Program-made: the position numbers and the translations under genes
In this document: piece by piece, positions 15,941-23,680 of the stretch
Layout: each line of letters starts with the position of its first letter
How positions within the stretch are numbered: the first letter of the stretch is position 1
Assembly: GCF_900102175.1 (NCBI RefSeq)
Contig: NZ_FNKN01000002.1
Coordinates: 716,314 to 780,313, forward strand
Reading direction: 5' to 3'
Length of the DNA stretch: 64,000 nucleotides
From: Microbacterium sp. cf332
Lineage (GTDB): Bacteria > Actinomycetota > Actinomycetes > Actinomycetales > Microbacteriaceae
The notes under the pieces: generated by a model
Databases searched by the model: none
The model's input: only the letters and a program-made list of their open reading frames with translations
What the model was told of the DNA's origin: nothing

Positions 15941-18196
15941 ATGTCTCGATCATCGTCCGGGATCGTCACCGATCCGAAACTGCCGCCGGTCGCCGTCTCC
16001 GACCAGCAGCATCGTGCCGCCGCCCGATGGACACCGCTCAAAGTGATCATCTGGATCGCGATCGCCCTGCTCGGCGGGCTCGCGTGGGTCATGCTGGCCG
16101 TCGTCCGGGGCGAGACGGTCAACGCGATCTGGTTCGTCTTCGCCGCCGTCTGCACGTACCTCATCGGCTACCGGTTCTACTCGAAAGTCATCGAACGCTA
16201 CCTGCTGCGCCCCGACGACCGTCGGGCCACGCCCGCCGAGGTCAAGCAGGACGGCAAGGACTACGTCCCCACCGACCGCCGTGTGCTCTACGGCCACCAC
16301 TTCGCCGCCATCGCCGGCGCCGGTCCGCTCGTGGGTCCGGTGCTCGCCGCGCAGATGGGTTTCCTCCCCGGCACGATCTGGATCATCGTCGGCGTCGTCG
16401 TCGCGGGCGCCGTGCAGGACTACACCGTGCTCTTCTTCTCGATGCGCCGCGGCGGACGGACGATCGGCCAGATGGCGCGCCAAGAGCTGGGGCGCATCGG
16501 CGGGACCGCCGCCATCGTGGCATCCCTGCTCATCATGCTGATCATCGTCGCGATCCTCGCGCTCGTCGTCGTCAACGCGCTCGGCGAGAGCCCGTGGGGC
16601 GTCTTCTCGGTCTCGATGACGATCCCCATCGCGCTCTTCATGGGCGTCTACCTGCGCTACCTCCGGCCCGGCAAGGTCACCGAGGTGTCGATCATCGGAT
16701 TCGTGCTGCTGATGGGCGCGATCATCGCCGGCGGCTGGGTCGCCGACACCGCCTGGGGGCAGGAGATCTTCCACCTCGACCGCACCGTCATCGCGTGGGG
16801 CATCATCGTGTACGGCTTCATCGCGGCCGTGCTGCCGGTCTGGCTGCTGCTCGCTCCCCGCGACTACCTGTCGACCTTCATGAAGATCGGCGTGATCGTC
16901 ATGCTCGCCGGAGCGATCGTGCTCGTCCGGCCCGAGATCTCGGTGCCCGCCGTCACGATCTTCGGGGAGAACGGTCTCGGACCGGTGTTCGCCGGCCCGC
17001 TGTTCCCGTTCCTGTTCGTCACGATCGCCTGCGGCGCGCTGTCGGGATTCCACGCGCTGATCGCGTCGGGAACGACGCCGAAGCTCGTCGAGAAGGAACG
17101 CCAGACGCGCTTCATCGGGTACGGCGGCATGCTCATGGAGTCGTTCGTCGCGATCATGGCCCTCGTCGCCGCGATCTCGATCGACCAGGGCATCTACTTC
17201 GCCATGAACGCCCCGTCGGCCGCGACCGGCGGCACCGTCGAGGGAGCGGTCGCGTTCGTCAACTCGCTCGGACTCGCCGGGGTCGAAATCACCCCCGACC
17301 TGCTCATCTCCACCGCCGCGGACGTCGGCGAGGAGTCGATCGTCTCGCGCACCGGTGGCGCGCCGACCCTCGCTCTCGGGCTCGCGCACATCATGCAGCA
17401 GGCGCTCGGCGGCCAAGCCATGATGTCGTTCTGGTACCACTTCGCGATCATGTTCGAGGCACTGTTCATCCTCACCGCCGTGGATGCCGGAACCCGCGTC
17501 GCCCGCTTCATGCTGCAGGACTCGATCGGCGCCTGGATCCCGAAGTTCCGGGACGTGTCGTGGCGCCCGGGAGTGTGGATCACCACCGCGATCATGGTCG
17601 CCGGCTGGGGCGCCATCCTAATCCTGGGTGTCACCGACCCGCTCGGCGGCATCAACACCTTCTTCCCGCTGTTCGGCATCGCCAACCAGCTGCTGGCCGC
17701 GATCGCGCTCGCCGTCGTGCTCGCGATCGTCGCCAAGCGCGGCCGGTCCTACGTGAAGTGGATCTGGATCATCGCGGTGCCGCTGGCCTTCACGGCCGTC
17801 GTGACGATCACCGCCTCGGCGTACAAGATCTTCTCGCCGGTGCCCGCGATCGGGTACTGGGCGAACCACTTCCGCTACCGCGACGCGCTCGCCTCGGGGG
17901 ACGAGAGCCTCGGCCCGGTCGCGACCGTCGAAGCGGTCATCCGCAACACGGGGGTGCAGGGAACGCTGTCGATCATCTTCGTCGTCCTCGCGATCGTCGT
18001 CATCGTCTCTGCCGTGATCGTCGCGGTGCGGGCGATCGTCCGGGGCGGGGGAGAGGACACCGAGGACCCCGCGGTGCCGTCGCGCCGCTTCGCGCCCGCC
18101 GGCTTCATCCCCACCGGCCCGGAGCGCGAGCTCGAGAAGGAGTGGGAGCCGCTGCTGGCCGAGGAGCGGGCCGAGACCGCCCGCCGGGGGCACTGA
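15941..18196 (+). CDS. cstA: Carbon starvation protein CstA, peptide/pyruvate transporter
   Basis: A 751-residue inner-membrane protein with about 16-18 hydrophobic segments, belonging to the CstA family, which imports peptides or pyruvate in characterised bacteria. Diagnostic stretches are YRFYSKVIERYLLRPDD, YVPTDRRVLYGHHFAAIAG, GPLVGPVLAAQMGFLPG, the SGFHALIASGTTPK box near residue 370, and DAGTRVARFMLQD. ATG 15941 is chosen because AGGAG lies 6 nt upstream; an earlier ATG at 15914 lacks one. The following gene is the small YbdD protein, its constant partner. No CRP-like site was seen. Confidence 0.95.
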   Translation: MSRSSSGIVTDPKLPPVAVSDQQHRAAARWTPLKVIIWIAIALLGGLAWVMLAVVRGETVNAIWFVFAAVCTYLIGYRFYSKVIERYLLRPDDRRATPAEVKQDGKDYVPTDRRVLYGHHFAAIAGAGPLVGPVLAAQMGFLPGTIWIIVGVVVAGAVQDYTVLFFSMRRGGRTIGQMARQELGRIGGTAAIVASLLIMLIIVAILALVVVNALGESPWGVFSVSMTIPIALFMGVYLRYLRPGKVTEVSIIGFVLLMGAIIAGGWVADTAWGQEIFHLDRTVIAWGIIVYGFIAAVLPVWLLLAPRDYLSTFMKIGVIVMLAGAIVLVRPEISVPAVTIFGENGLGPVFAGPLFPFLFVTIACGALSGFHALIASGTTPKLVEKERQTRFIGYGGMLMESFVAIMALVAAISIDQGIYFAMNAPSAATGGTVEGAVAFVNSLGLAGVEITPDLLISTAADVGEESIVSRTGGAPTLALGLAHIMQQALGGQAMMSFWYHFAIMFEALFILTAVDAGTRVARFMLQDSIGAWIPKFRDVSWRPGVWITTAIMVAGWGAILILGVTDPLGGINTFFPLFGIANQLLAAIALAVVLAIVAKRGRSYVKWIWIIAVPLAFTAVVTITASAYKIFSPVPAIGYWANHFRYRDALASGDESLGPVATVEAVIRNTGVQGTLSIIFVVLAIVVIVSAVIVAVRAIVRGGGEDTEDPAVPSRRFAPAGFIPTGPERELEKEWEPLLAEERAETARRGH

Positions 18197-18199
18197 CCG

Positions 18200-18493
18200 A
18201 TGGTGCTCGCGCACAACTCCTCAAAACCGGGGCCGCTCGGGTCGCCAACCGTCTCTTCCGGGCTCCCGCGCGCCGGATCGAAGGAGTTGTGCGCGAGCGT
18301 CGGTCGCGCGGTCGTCCGCGCCGCCCGCGCCGTGCACTGGTACGTCACCTCGCTGATGGGCGACAACGCCTACGCGACGTACGTCGCCCACCAGCGCCGC
18401 ACGCATCCGGACACCGAGCCCCTGACCGAGCGGCAGTTCTGGCGCCAGCGCATGGACGACCAGGACCGCAACCCGGGTGCGCGCTGCTGCTGA
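18200..18493 (+). CDS. YbdD/YjiX family protein (DUF466) with unusual N-terminal extension
   Basis: Small partner protein of CstA. The family core starts at about residue 33 (VGRAVVRAARAVHWYVTSLMGD, then YATYVAHQRRTHPD, RQFWRQRMDDQDRNPGARCC at the end) and would normally make a protein of about 65 residues. Here the frame from ATG 18200, three nt after the cstA stop, adds some 32 residues encoded by a 17-bp inverted repeat and its loop. The ATG has GGGGG 9 nt upstream. A start within the repeat (TTG 18287) would give a normal-sized protein, so the true start is uncertain. Confidence 0.85.
   Translation: MVLAHNSSKPGPLGSPTVSSGLPRAGSKELCASVGRAVVRAARAVHWYVTSLMGDNAYATYVAHQRRTHPDTEPLTERQFWRQRMDDQDRNPGARCC
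18208..18298. repeat. Inverted repeat element with 17-bp arms at the 5' end of ybdD
   Basis: GCTCGCGCACAACTCCT (18208-18224) and its exact reverse complement (18282-18298) enclose 57 nt. It lies inside the coding frame of the YbdD-type protein. No second copy was found in this window. Confidence 0.8.
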
Positions 18494-18511
18494 GCGGGTG
18501 ACCATGGAGGG

Positions 18512-19708
18512 GTGACCCGCTCCGCCTCCAGCCCCTCCGCCGCTCGCGTCGGCCTCGCCGTCGTCGTCGCCGGGGTGCTCGCCGCGGCGGTCGGGTGCGC
18601 CCCCGAAGCCGACCGCGGCGTCCCGACGACCGCGGCGCCCGCCGCCCCCGCCGAGAGCCCGACCCCCATGCCGACCCCGTCGCCCGATGCCGCCGCATCC
18701 CTCGGACTCGAGGGATGCGTCGGTCAGGTGCTGATGGTCGGCACCCCGGTCGACACGATCGCGCCCGACGCCGCGGCCGCCATCCGCGATCGCGGCGTCG
18801 GCGGGTTGTTCCTGCACGGCCGATCGACCGCCGGCGTCGCGTCGACGGCGGCGCTCGTCGAGCAGTTCCGGGCGATGCCGCCGGCCGGCACGCCCGCGCT
18901 GTGGGTTGCGACCGACCAGGAGGGCGGCGAGGTGCAGGTGCTTCGCGGCCCCGGCTTCGACGACATCCCCTACGCCATCCGGCAGGCCGACCTCGGCCCC
19001 GATGCGCTCCGCACCGCGGCGACCGGCTGGGGCGAGCAGCTCGCCGCAGCGGGCATCGACGTCAACCTGGCGCCCGTGGCCGACATCGTCACGAGCCGCG
19101 AGGCCCGCCTCGACAACCCGCCGATCGGGGCGCTGGGGCGGCAGTACGGCTACGACGAGCAGAGCGTCACCGCCGGCGCGGGCGCCGTCGCGGAGGGTCT
19201 GCGCGCGGCGGGCGTGCTGCCCACCTTCAAGCATTTCCCCGGGCTCGGGCGGGTCGACGCGAACACCGACTACACGGCGGAGGTGCTCGACTCCGTCGTC
19301 TCGGGCGACTCGCCGGATGTCGACGTGTACCGCTCTCTGACCGCATCCGGACCGTCGTTGGTGATGGTGGGCACGGCGCGCTACCAGCACATCGACCCCG
19401 ATCACCCGGCGGCCTTCTCGTCGGCGGTGCTCGACCTGCTGCGCGACCGCGTCGGATTCGAGGGGGTCGTCATCACCGACGACCTGTCGGCCGCCGCGGC
19501 CGCCGAGATCGTGGCCCCCGGCGACCGCGCTGTCGAAGCGCTGGCCGCGGGTGTCGACGTCGTCCTCGCGTCGGCGGACCCGACCGTGCTCCCCGCGATG
19601 TACGACGCGGTGCTCACCCGGGCCGAGTCCGACCCCGCGTTCGCTGAGCGCGTCGAGGAGTCGTGCGGTCGTATCCTCGCGGCGAAGGCTGCCGGCACCG
19701 GCGGCTGA
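18512..19708 (+). CDS. GH3 family glycosidase-like lipoprotein
   Basis: Exported glycoside hydrolase family 3 protein, 398 residues, related to NagZ/LpqI beta-N-acetylglucosaminidases that recycle peptidoglycan sugars. Lipobox AVGC with Cys29, Pro/Thr linker to about 65, then the GH3 barrel: GVGGLFLHGRS, ATDQEGGEVQVLRG, INLAPVAD-like VNLAPVADIV, KHFPGLGRVDANTD and GVVITDDLSAAA, where the Asp pair holds the nucleophile. The NagZ acid/base His (KHFPGHG...D-H) is not present: the motif reads KHFPGLG, a known actinobacterial variant. Catalysis by the NagZ mechanism is therefore doubtful. GTG 18512 sits against GGAGGGG with an unusually short gap. Confidence 0.88.
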   Translation: MTRSASSPSAARVGLAVVVAGVLAAAVGCAPEADRGVPTTAAPAAPAESPTPMPTPSPDAAASLGLEGCVGQVLMVGTPVDTIAPDAAAAIRDRGVGGLFLHGRSTAGVASTAALVEQFRAMPPAGTPALWVATDQEGGEVQVLRGPGFDDIPYAIRQADLGPDALRTAATGWGEQLAAAGIDVNLAPVADIVTSREARLDNPPIGALGRQYGYDEQSVTAGAGAVAEGLRAAGVLPTFKHFPGLGRVDANTDYTAEVLDSVVSGDSPDVDVYRSLTASGPSLVMVGTARYQHIDPDHPAAFSSAVLDLLRDRVGFEGVVITDDLSAAAAAEIVAPGDRAVEALAAGVDVVLASADPTVLPAMYDAVLTRAESDPAFAERVEESCGRILAAKAAGTGG

Positions 19709-19782
19709 GTGCACCCGGCGGCCGGGCCGGGTCCCACGGCGGGCTCGGTCCCGCGGCGGGCTCGGTAAGGCAGACTCGTGGG

Positions 19783-22362
19783 ATGACCTCCGCGCCGCTG
19801 CTCGACCTGATCGGGCCGGAGCCTTCCGACGACGCGATCTACGACGCGTTCACAACCTGGGCCGAAGGGCGCGGACTCACCCTCTACCCGGCGCAGGACG
19901 AAGCCGTCATCGAGCTGGTGTCGGGCGCGAACGTGGTGCTCGCAACGCCCACCGGAACGGGCAAGTCGCTCGTCGCGGTGGCTGCGCACGCGGCATCCGT
20001 CGCGCGAGGCGGCCGCACCTACTACACCGCCCCGATCAAGGCGCTCGTGAGCGAGAAGTTCTTCGCCCTGGTCGAGATCTTCGGCGCCGAGAAGGTCGGC
20101 ATGGTCACGGGCGACTCGTCGGTCAACCCCGAGGCGCCGATCATCTGCTGCACTGCCGAGATCCTCGCGAACCTCGCCCTGCGACAGGGGTCCGATGCCG
20201 ATGTCGACCAGGTCGTCATGGACGAGTTCCACTTCTACGGCGACCCCGACCGCGGCTGGGCCTGGCAGGTGCCGCTGCTGACCCTGCCCCGGGCGCAGTT
20301 CCTGCTCATGTCCGCGACCCTGGGGGAGGTCGCCGACCTCGCCGCCGACCTCACGCGCCGCACCGGACGTCGCACCGCGCTGGTGACGGGCGTCGAGCGG
20401 CCGGTGCCGCTGCATTTCTCATACGAGCGGCGCCCCGTGCACGACGTCCTCGAGCGGCTGCTGGAGGAGCGCGAGACACCGGTCTACATCGTCCATTTCT
20501 CGCAGGCCGCGGCGCTCGAGCGCGCGCAGGCGCTGTCGAGCGTGAAGATCACGACGCGCGAACAGCGGGACGCCATCGCCGAGGCGATCGGCGGATTCCG
20601 CTTCACGACCGGCTTCGGCAAGACCCTGTCGCGCCTCGTGCGAGCGGGCATCGGCGTGCATCACGCCGGGATGCTGCCGCGCTACCGGCGCCTCGTCGAG
20701 ACCCTCGCGCAACGCGGTCTGCTGAAGGTCATCTGCGGCACCGACACCCTCGGCGTCGGCATCAACGTGCCCATCCGCACGGTCGTCATCACGGCACTGT
20801 CGAAGTACGACGGAACCCGGATGCGGCAGCTCTCGGCCCGTGAGTTCCATCAGGTCGCGGGCCGTGCGGGGCGGGCCGGCTTCGACCCGCACGGGAACGT
20901 CGTCGTCATGGCGCCGGAGTGGGAGATCGAGAACGCCGTCGCGCTCGCGAAGGCCGGCGACGACGCCGCGAAGCGCAAGAAGATCGTGCGCAAGAAGGCG
21001 CCGACGGGCGTCGTCAACTGGGGGGAGGGGTCGTTCGAGCGGCTCGTCGAGGCGCAGCCCGAGCCCCTCACGCCGCAACTGCAGCTGAGCGCCGCGATGC
21101 TGCTCAACGTCATCGGGCGTGGTGGAGACGTGTTCGGCAACGTCCGCTCGCTCGTCTTCGACAACCACGAGCCCCGTGCCCGGAAGTACGCGCTCGCCCG
21201 CCGCGCCCTCGCGATCTTCCGCACCCTGGTCGCGGCCGGCATCGTCGAGGTCGTGCGCCCCTCCTCTTCTGCCTCTGCCGTCGACTCGCCACGGAATGCG
21301 GATGCGGGGGGTGCGGCATCCGCAGTTTCTGGCGAGTCGACCATCAGGCTCACGGTCGACCTGCAGCCGAACTTCGCGCTCAACCAGCCGTTGTCGCCGT
21401 TCGCGCTCGCGGCGATCGAGCTGCTGTCGCCGGATGACGCGGAAACCGGCACCGGGCATTACGCGCTCGACGTCGTGAGCGTGATCGAGGCGACGCTTGA
21501 CGATCCCCGCGCGATCCTGTCGCAGCAGGAGTACAAGGCCCGGGGCGAGGCGGTCGGCGCCATGAAGCGCGACGGCATCGAGTACGACGAGCGGATGGCA
21601 CTGCTCGAGGACATCACCTGGCCCAAGCCCCTGGCCGACCTGCTCGCCCAGGCGTTCGAGACGTTCGCGTCGAGCCAGCCCTGGGTGCGCGACTTCGAGC
21701 TCTCGCCGAAGTCGGTCGTGCGCGACATGTTCGAGCGTGCGATGTCGTTCGGCGAGTTCGTGTCGTTCTACCAGCTCGGCCGGAGCGAGGGGCTCGTGCT
21801 GCGCTACCTCAGCGACGCGTACCGCGCGATCCGGCAGACGGTGCCCGCGGAGGCCCGAACCGACGACCTCATGGACCTCATCGAGTGGCTCGGCGAGCTC
21901 GTCCGTCAGGTCGATTCGAGCCTCGTCGACGAGTGGGAGTCGCTCGCCAACCCGACCGACGACCCCGATGCGCCGGTCGTGCCGCCCGCGCCGCCGTCGG
22001 TGCTGACGAACCGACGCGCGTTCACGGTGCTGGTGCGGAACGAGCTGTTCCGCCGTGTTCAGCTCGCCGCCCTGCAGGACGACGAAGCCCTCGAGGCCCT
22101 CGACCCCGAGGTCGGCTGGCCCGAGGTGCTCGACCGCTACTACGACGACCACGACGAAGTCCTCACCGGTGGCGCAGCGCGTTCGCCGTCGCTGTGCGTC
22201 ATCGACGAGTCCGCGGCCGGCGAGGGCCTGTGGCGCGTCGAGCAGATCATCGACGACCCGGCCGGCGACCACGACTGGCGCATCCGTGCCGAGGTCGACC
22301 TCGCGGCATCCGTCGAGGCCGGCACGGCCGTCATCCGGGTCGCCGAGGTCATCCGCCTCTGA
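19783..22362 (+). CDS. DEAD/DEAH-box helicase with C-terminal DUF3516
   Basis: Superfamily 2 helicase of 859 residues. Walker A ATPTGTGKS, motif II in the form VVMDEFHFYGD (DEFH instead of DEVH), SATLGE, and motif VI VAGRAGRAGFD define a Ski2-like core (residues 25-390); the remainder matches the actinobacterial DUF3516 type. ATG 19783 is preceded by CAGACT and six nt. Residues 500-520 (VDSPRNADAGGAASAVSGEST) come from a 62-nt palindromic element (21280-21341) also found between genes at 4101-4162. They lie in a Ser/Ala-rich stretch between EVVRPS and IRLTVDLQP, probably a surface loop that tolerates the insertion. RNA or DNA substrate unknown. Confidence 0.9.
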   Translation: MTSAPLLDLIGPEPSDDAIYDAFTTWAEGRGLTLYPAQDEAVIELVSGANVVLATPTGTGKSLVAVAAHAASVARGGRTYYTAPIKALVSEKFFALVEIFGAEKVGMVTGDSSVNPEAPIICCTAEILANLALRQGSDADVDQVVMDEFHFYGDPDRGWAWQVPLLTLPRAQFLLMSATLGEVADLAADLTRRTGRRTALVTGVERPVPLHFSYERRPVHDVLERLLEERETPVYIVHFSQAAALERAQALSSVKITTREQRDAIAEAIGGFRFTTGFGKTLSRLVRAGIGVHHAGMLPRYRRLVETLAQRGLLKVICGTDTLGVGINVPIRTVVITALSKYDGTRMRQLSAREFHQVAGRAGRAGFDPHGNVVVMAPEWEIENAVALAKAGDDAAKRKKIVRKKAPTGVVNWGEGSFERLVEAQPEPLTPQLQLSAAMLLNVIGRGGDVFGNVRSLVFDNHEPRARKYALARRALAIFRTLVAAGIVEVVRPSSSASAVDSPRNADAGGAASAVSGESTIRLTVDLQPNFALNQPLSPFALAAIELLSPDDAETGTGHYALDVVSVIEATLDDPRAILSQQEYKARGEAVGAMKRDGIEYDERMALLEDITWPKPLADLLAQAFETFASSQPWVRDFELSPKSVVRDMFERAMSFGEFVSFYQLGRSEGLVLRYLSDAYRAIRQTVPAEARTDDLMDLIEWLGELVRQVDSSLVDEWESLANPTDDPDAPVVPPAPPSVLTNRRAFTVLVRNELFRRVQLAALQDDEALEALDPEVGWPEVLDRYYDDHDEVLTGGAARSPSLCVIDESAAGEGLWRVEQIIDDPAGDHDWRIRAEVDLAASVEAGTAVIRVAEVIRL
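21280..21341. repeat. 62-nt palindromic element, family 1 copy B, in frame inside a helicase gene
   Basis: Same outer arms GTCGACTCGCC/GGCGAGTCGAC and inner GCGGATGC/GCATCCGC stem as 4101-4162; 49 of 62 bases identical without gaps. The element begins exactly at a codon boundary of the helicase (residue 500), and the reading frame continues through it. Confidence 0.85.
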
Positions 22363-23070
22363 CCGCGGTGCCGCCCCGGCGGTCGTCGTGCCGCTTGCTT
22401 CGGCGCTCGGCGCTCGTCGTGCCGTGCACAGGCTGAGCCGTGGCTGCGGGGCCGGCTGGGCCCGGGTAGCGGGGGCTGAGCCTGTCGGCGGGACGTGCAC
22501 GCGGCTGGCCTGGCCCGCGAGTGGCTTTGCGGGGTGTGCCGTCCCCGGCCGGCGCTCGCGGTGTTGCGGCCCCGGCGGGGTCCGGTTGGAGGCCAGCGTC
22601 GTGCCGTCCACAGGCTGAGCCGTGGCTGCGGGCCGGCCTGAGGGCGGAAAGCAGGGGCTGAGCCTGTCGGCGGGACGAGAGGCCGGGGCGACTCCCGTCC
22701 CGGCGACCCGCGCCCGGACCAACCGGCGCCCGGCCCAAGCCCCGCCGACCCGCGCCCGGCCCAACCTGCGCCCAGCCCAAGCCCCGCCGACCCATGCCCG
22801 AGCTCCGCCGACCCGCGCCCGGGGGCAGCCCAGGCCCCGGCTCTCTTCGTGCCGTGCGCAGGCTGAGCATGGCTGCAGGTCCGGGTGCGGGCGGGAATCG
22901 GGGGCTGAGCCTGTCGGCGGGACATGCAACCCGCCCCGACGTCCCGCCCCGACGTCTGCCTCGGCAACCCGCCCCCGCTCCGGCGACCCGCCCCGAGACG
23001 TGCAACCCGGGGGTGGGCGGATGTCGCGGGCCCGGGGGCGGATGTCGCGGGCCCGGGGCATGATGAGGCC
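22363..23070. repeat. Repeat-filled intergenic region, about 700 bp
   Basis: No gene is supported here. It contains three copies of a 77-78-nt hairpin-forming repeat (22417-22494, 22599-22676, 22847-22923), each opening with CGTGCCG and ACAGGCTGAG-like sequence and closing with GGGGCTGAGCCTGTCGGCGG. Between them lie a 42-nt degenerate tandem repeat (units at 22726 and 22768) and, just before the DUF1697 gene, a perfect 21-nt tandem duplication (23015-23035 and 23036-23056). The closing motif resembles the TGAGCCTGTCGAAG repeats common in many bacterial genomes. Confidence 0.75.
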
Positions 23071-23607
23071 GTGGCCACACACCTCGGGTTCCTGCGGGCG
23101 ATCAACCTCGGCGCGACGCGCGTGTTCCCGAAGGACGACATCCGGCGGGTCACCGAGGAGGCCGGCTTCGACAACGTGCAGACGCACATCAACACCGGCA
23201 ACATCCGCTTCGAGACCCGCATGCGTTCGCGCACGAAGATCGAGCAGACGCTCGAGCGTGCATTCGCCGCCGACCGGGGGTTCGAGGTTTTGACGATCAC
23301 ATTCCGAGCGGACGAGTTCGCGGCGCTCGCGGCCGATGCGCTCGACGTGAGCGCGGCCCACCCGGGCCTCGCGCGCCACTACGTCTACCTGCTGAAGGAC
23401 GAGCTCGACGGCGACCTCGCCGCCCGCGTCGAGGGCCTCGCGACCCCCGCGGGGCGGATGCTCGTCCGGGGCCGCGCCGTGCACGCCCTGCTGCTGCCCG
23501 GCTACCGCGACGGTACGGTCGACCCGCTGGGGGCTGCCAAGCTGCTCGGTGTCGCCACGAACCGCAACGTCGGCGTCGTGATGACGCTGGCCGAGCGCTG
23601 GTGCTGA
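23071..23607 (+). CDS. DUF1697 domain protein
   Basis: A 178-residue protein of the DUF1697 family, whose biochemical role is unknown. Family signatures are the N-terminal FLRAINLGATRVFPKDDIR (normally FLRGINVG...M..L), then NVQTHINTGNIRFETR (the QTYINSGNVVF box) and the C-terminal TNRNVGVVMTLAE (the T.RNW.TV..L box, with Val for Trp). GTG 23071 is chosen because two ATGs just upstream are out of frame and because the conserved FLR starts six residues in. It follows the repeat region and is followed closely by recQ. Confidence 0.88.
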   Translation: MATHLGFLRAINLGATRVFPKDDIRRVTEEAGFDNVQTHINTGNIRFETRMRSRTKIEQTLERAFAADRGFEVLTITFRADEFAALAADALDVSAAHPGLARHYVYLLKDELDGDLAARVEGLATPAGRMLVRGRAVHALLLPGYRDGTVDPLGAAKLLGVATNRNVGVVMTLAERWC

Positions 23608-23667
23608 CGGCGCGGCGTCCAGGCCCGAGCCTGTGAGGGCACGGAGCGGGATGTCGCATGCCACGGC

Positions 23668-23673
23668 TATCGT
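23668..23673 (+). promoter_or_regulatory. -10 hexamer TATCGT of leaderless recQ-type gene
   Basis: TATCGT is followed by seven nt and GTG 23681, which selects this GTG over in-frame starts at 23651 and 23672. Confidence 0.45.
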
Positions 23674-23680
23674 GAATCGG

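Noticed and set aside
22417..22923. CRISPR-like array (three regularly related repeats)
   Set aside because: Repeat length is 77-78 nt, spacing is unequal (182 and 248 nt), repeats are imperfect, and no cas gene is near.
22140..23300. Minus-strand frame with repeated PTGSAP/RRQAQP peptides
   Set aside because: The repeats are the DNA repeats of the intergenic nest read through; no conserved protein and no initiation site.
20419..23664. Open frame of 1081 codons on the minus strand across the DUF3516 helicase and repeat region
   Set aside because: It runs opposite to a clear helicase and DUF1697 gene, has no recognisable domain, and arises from the high-GC third-position shadow.
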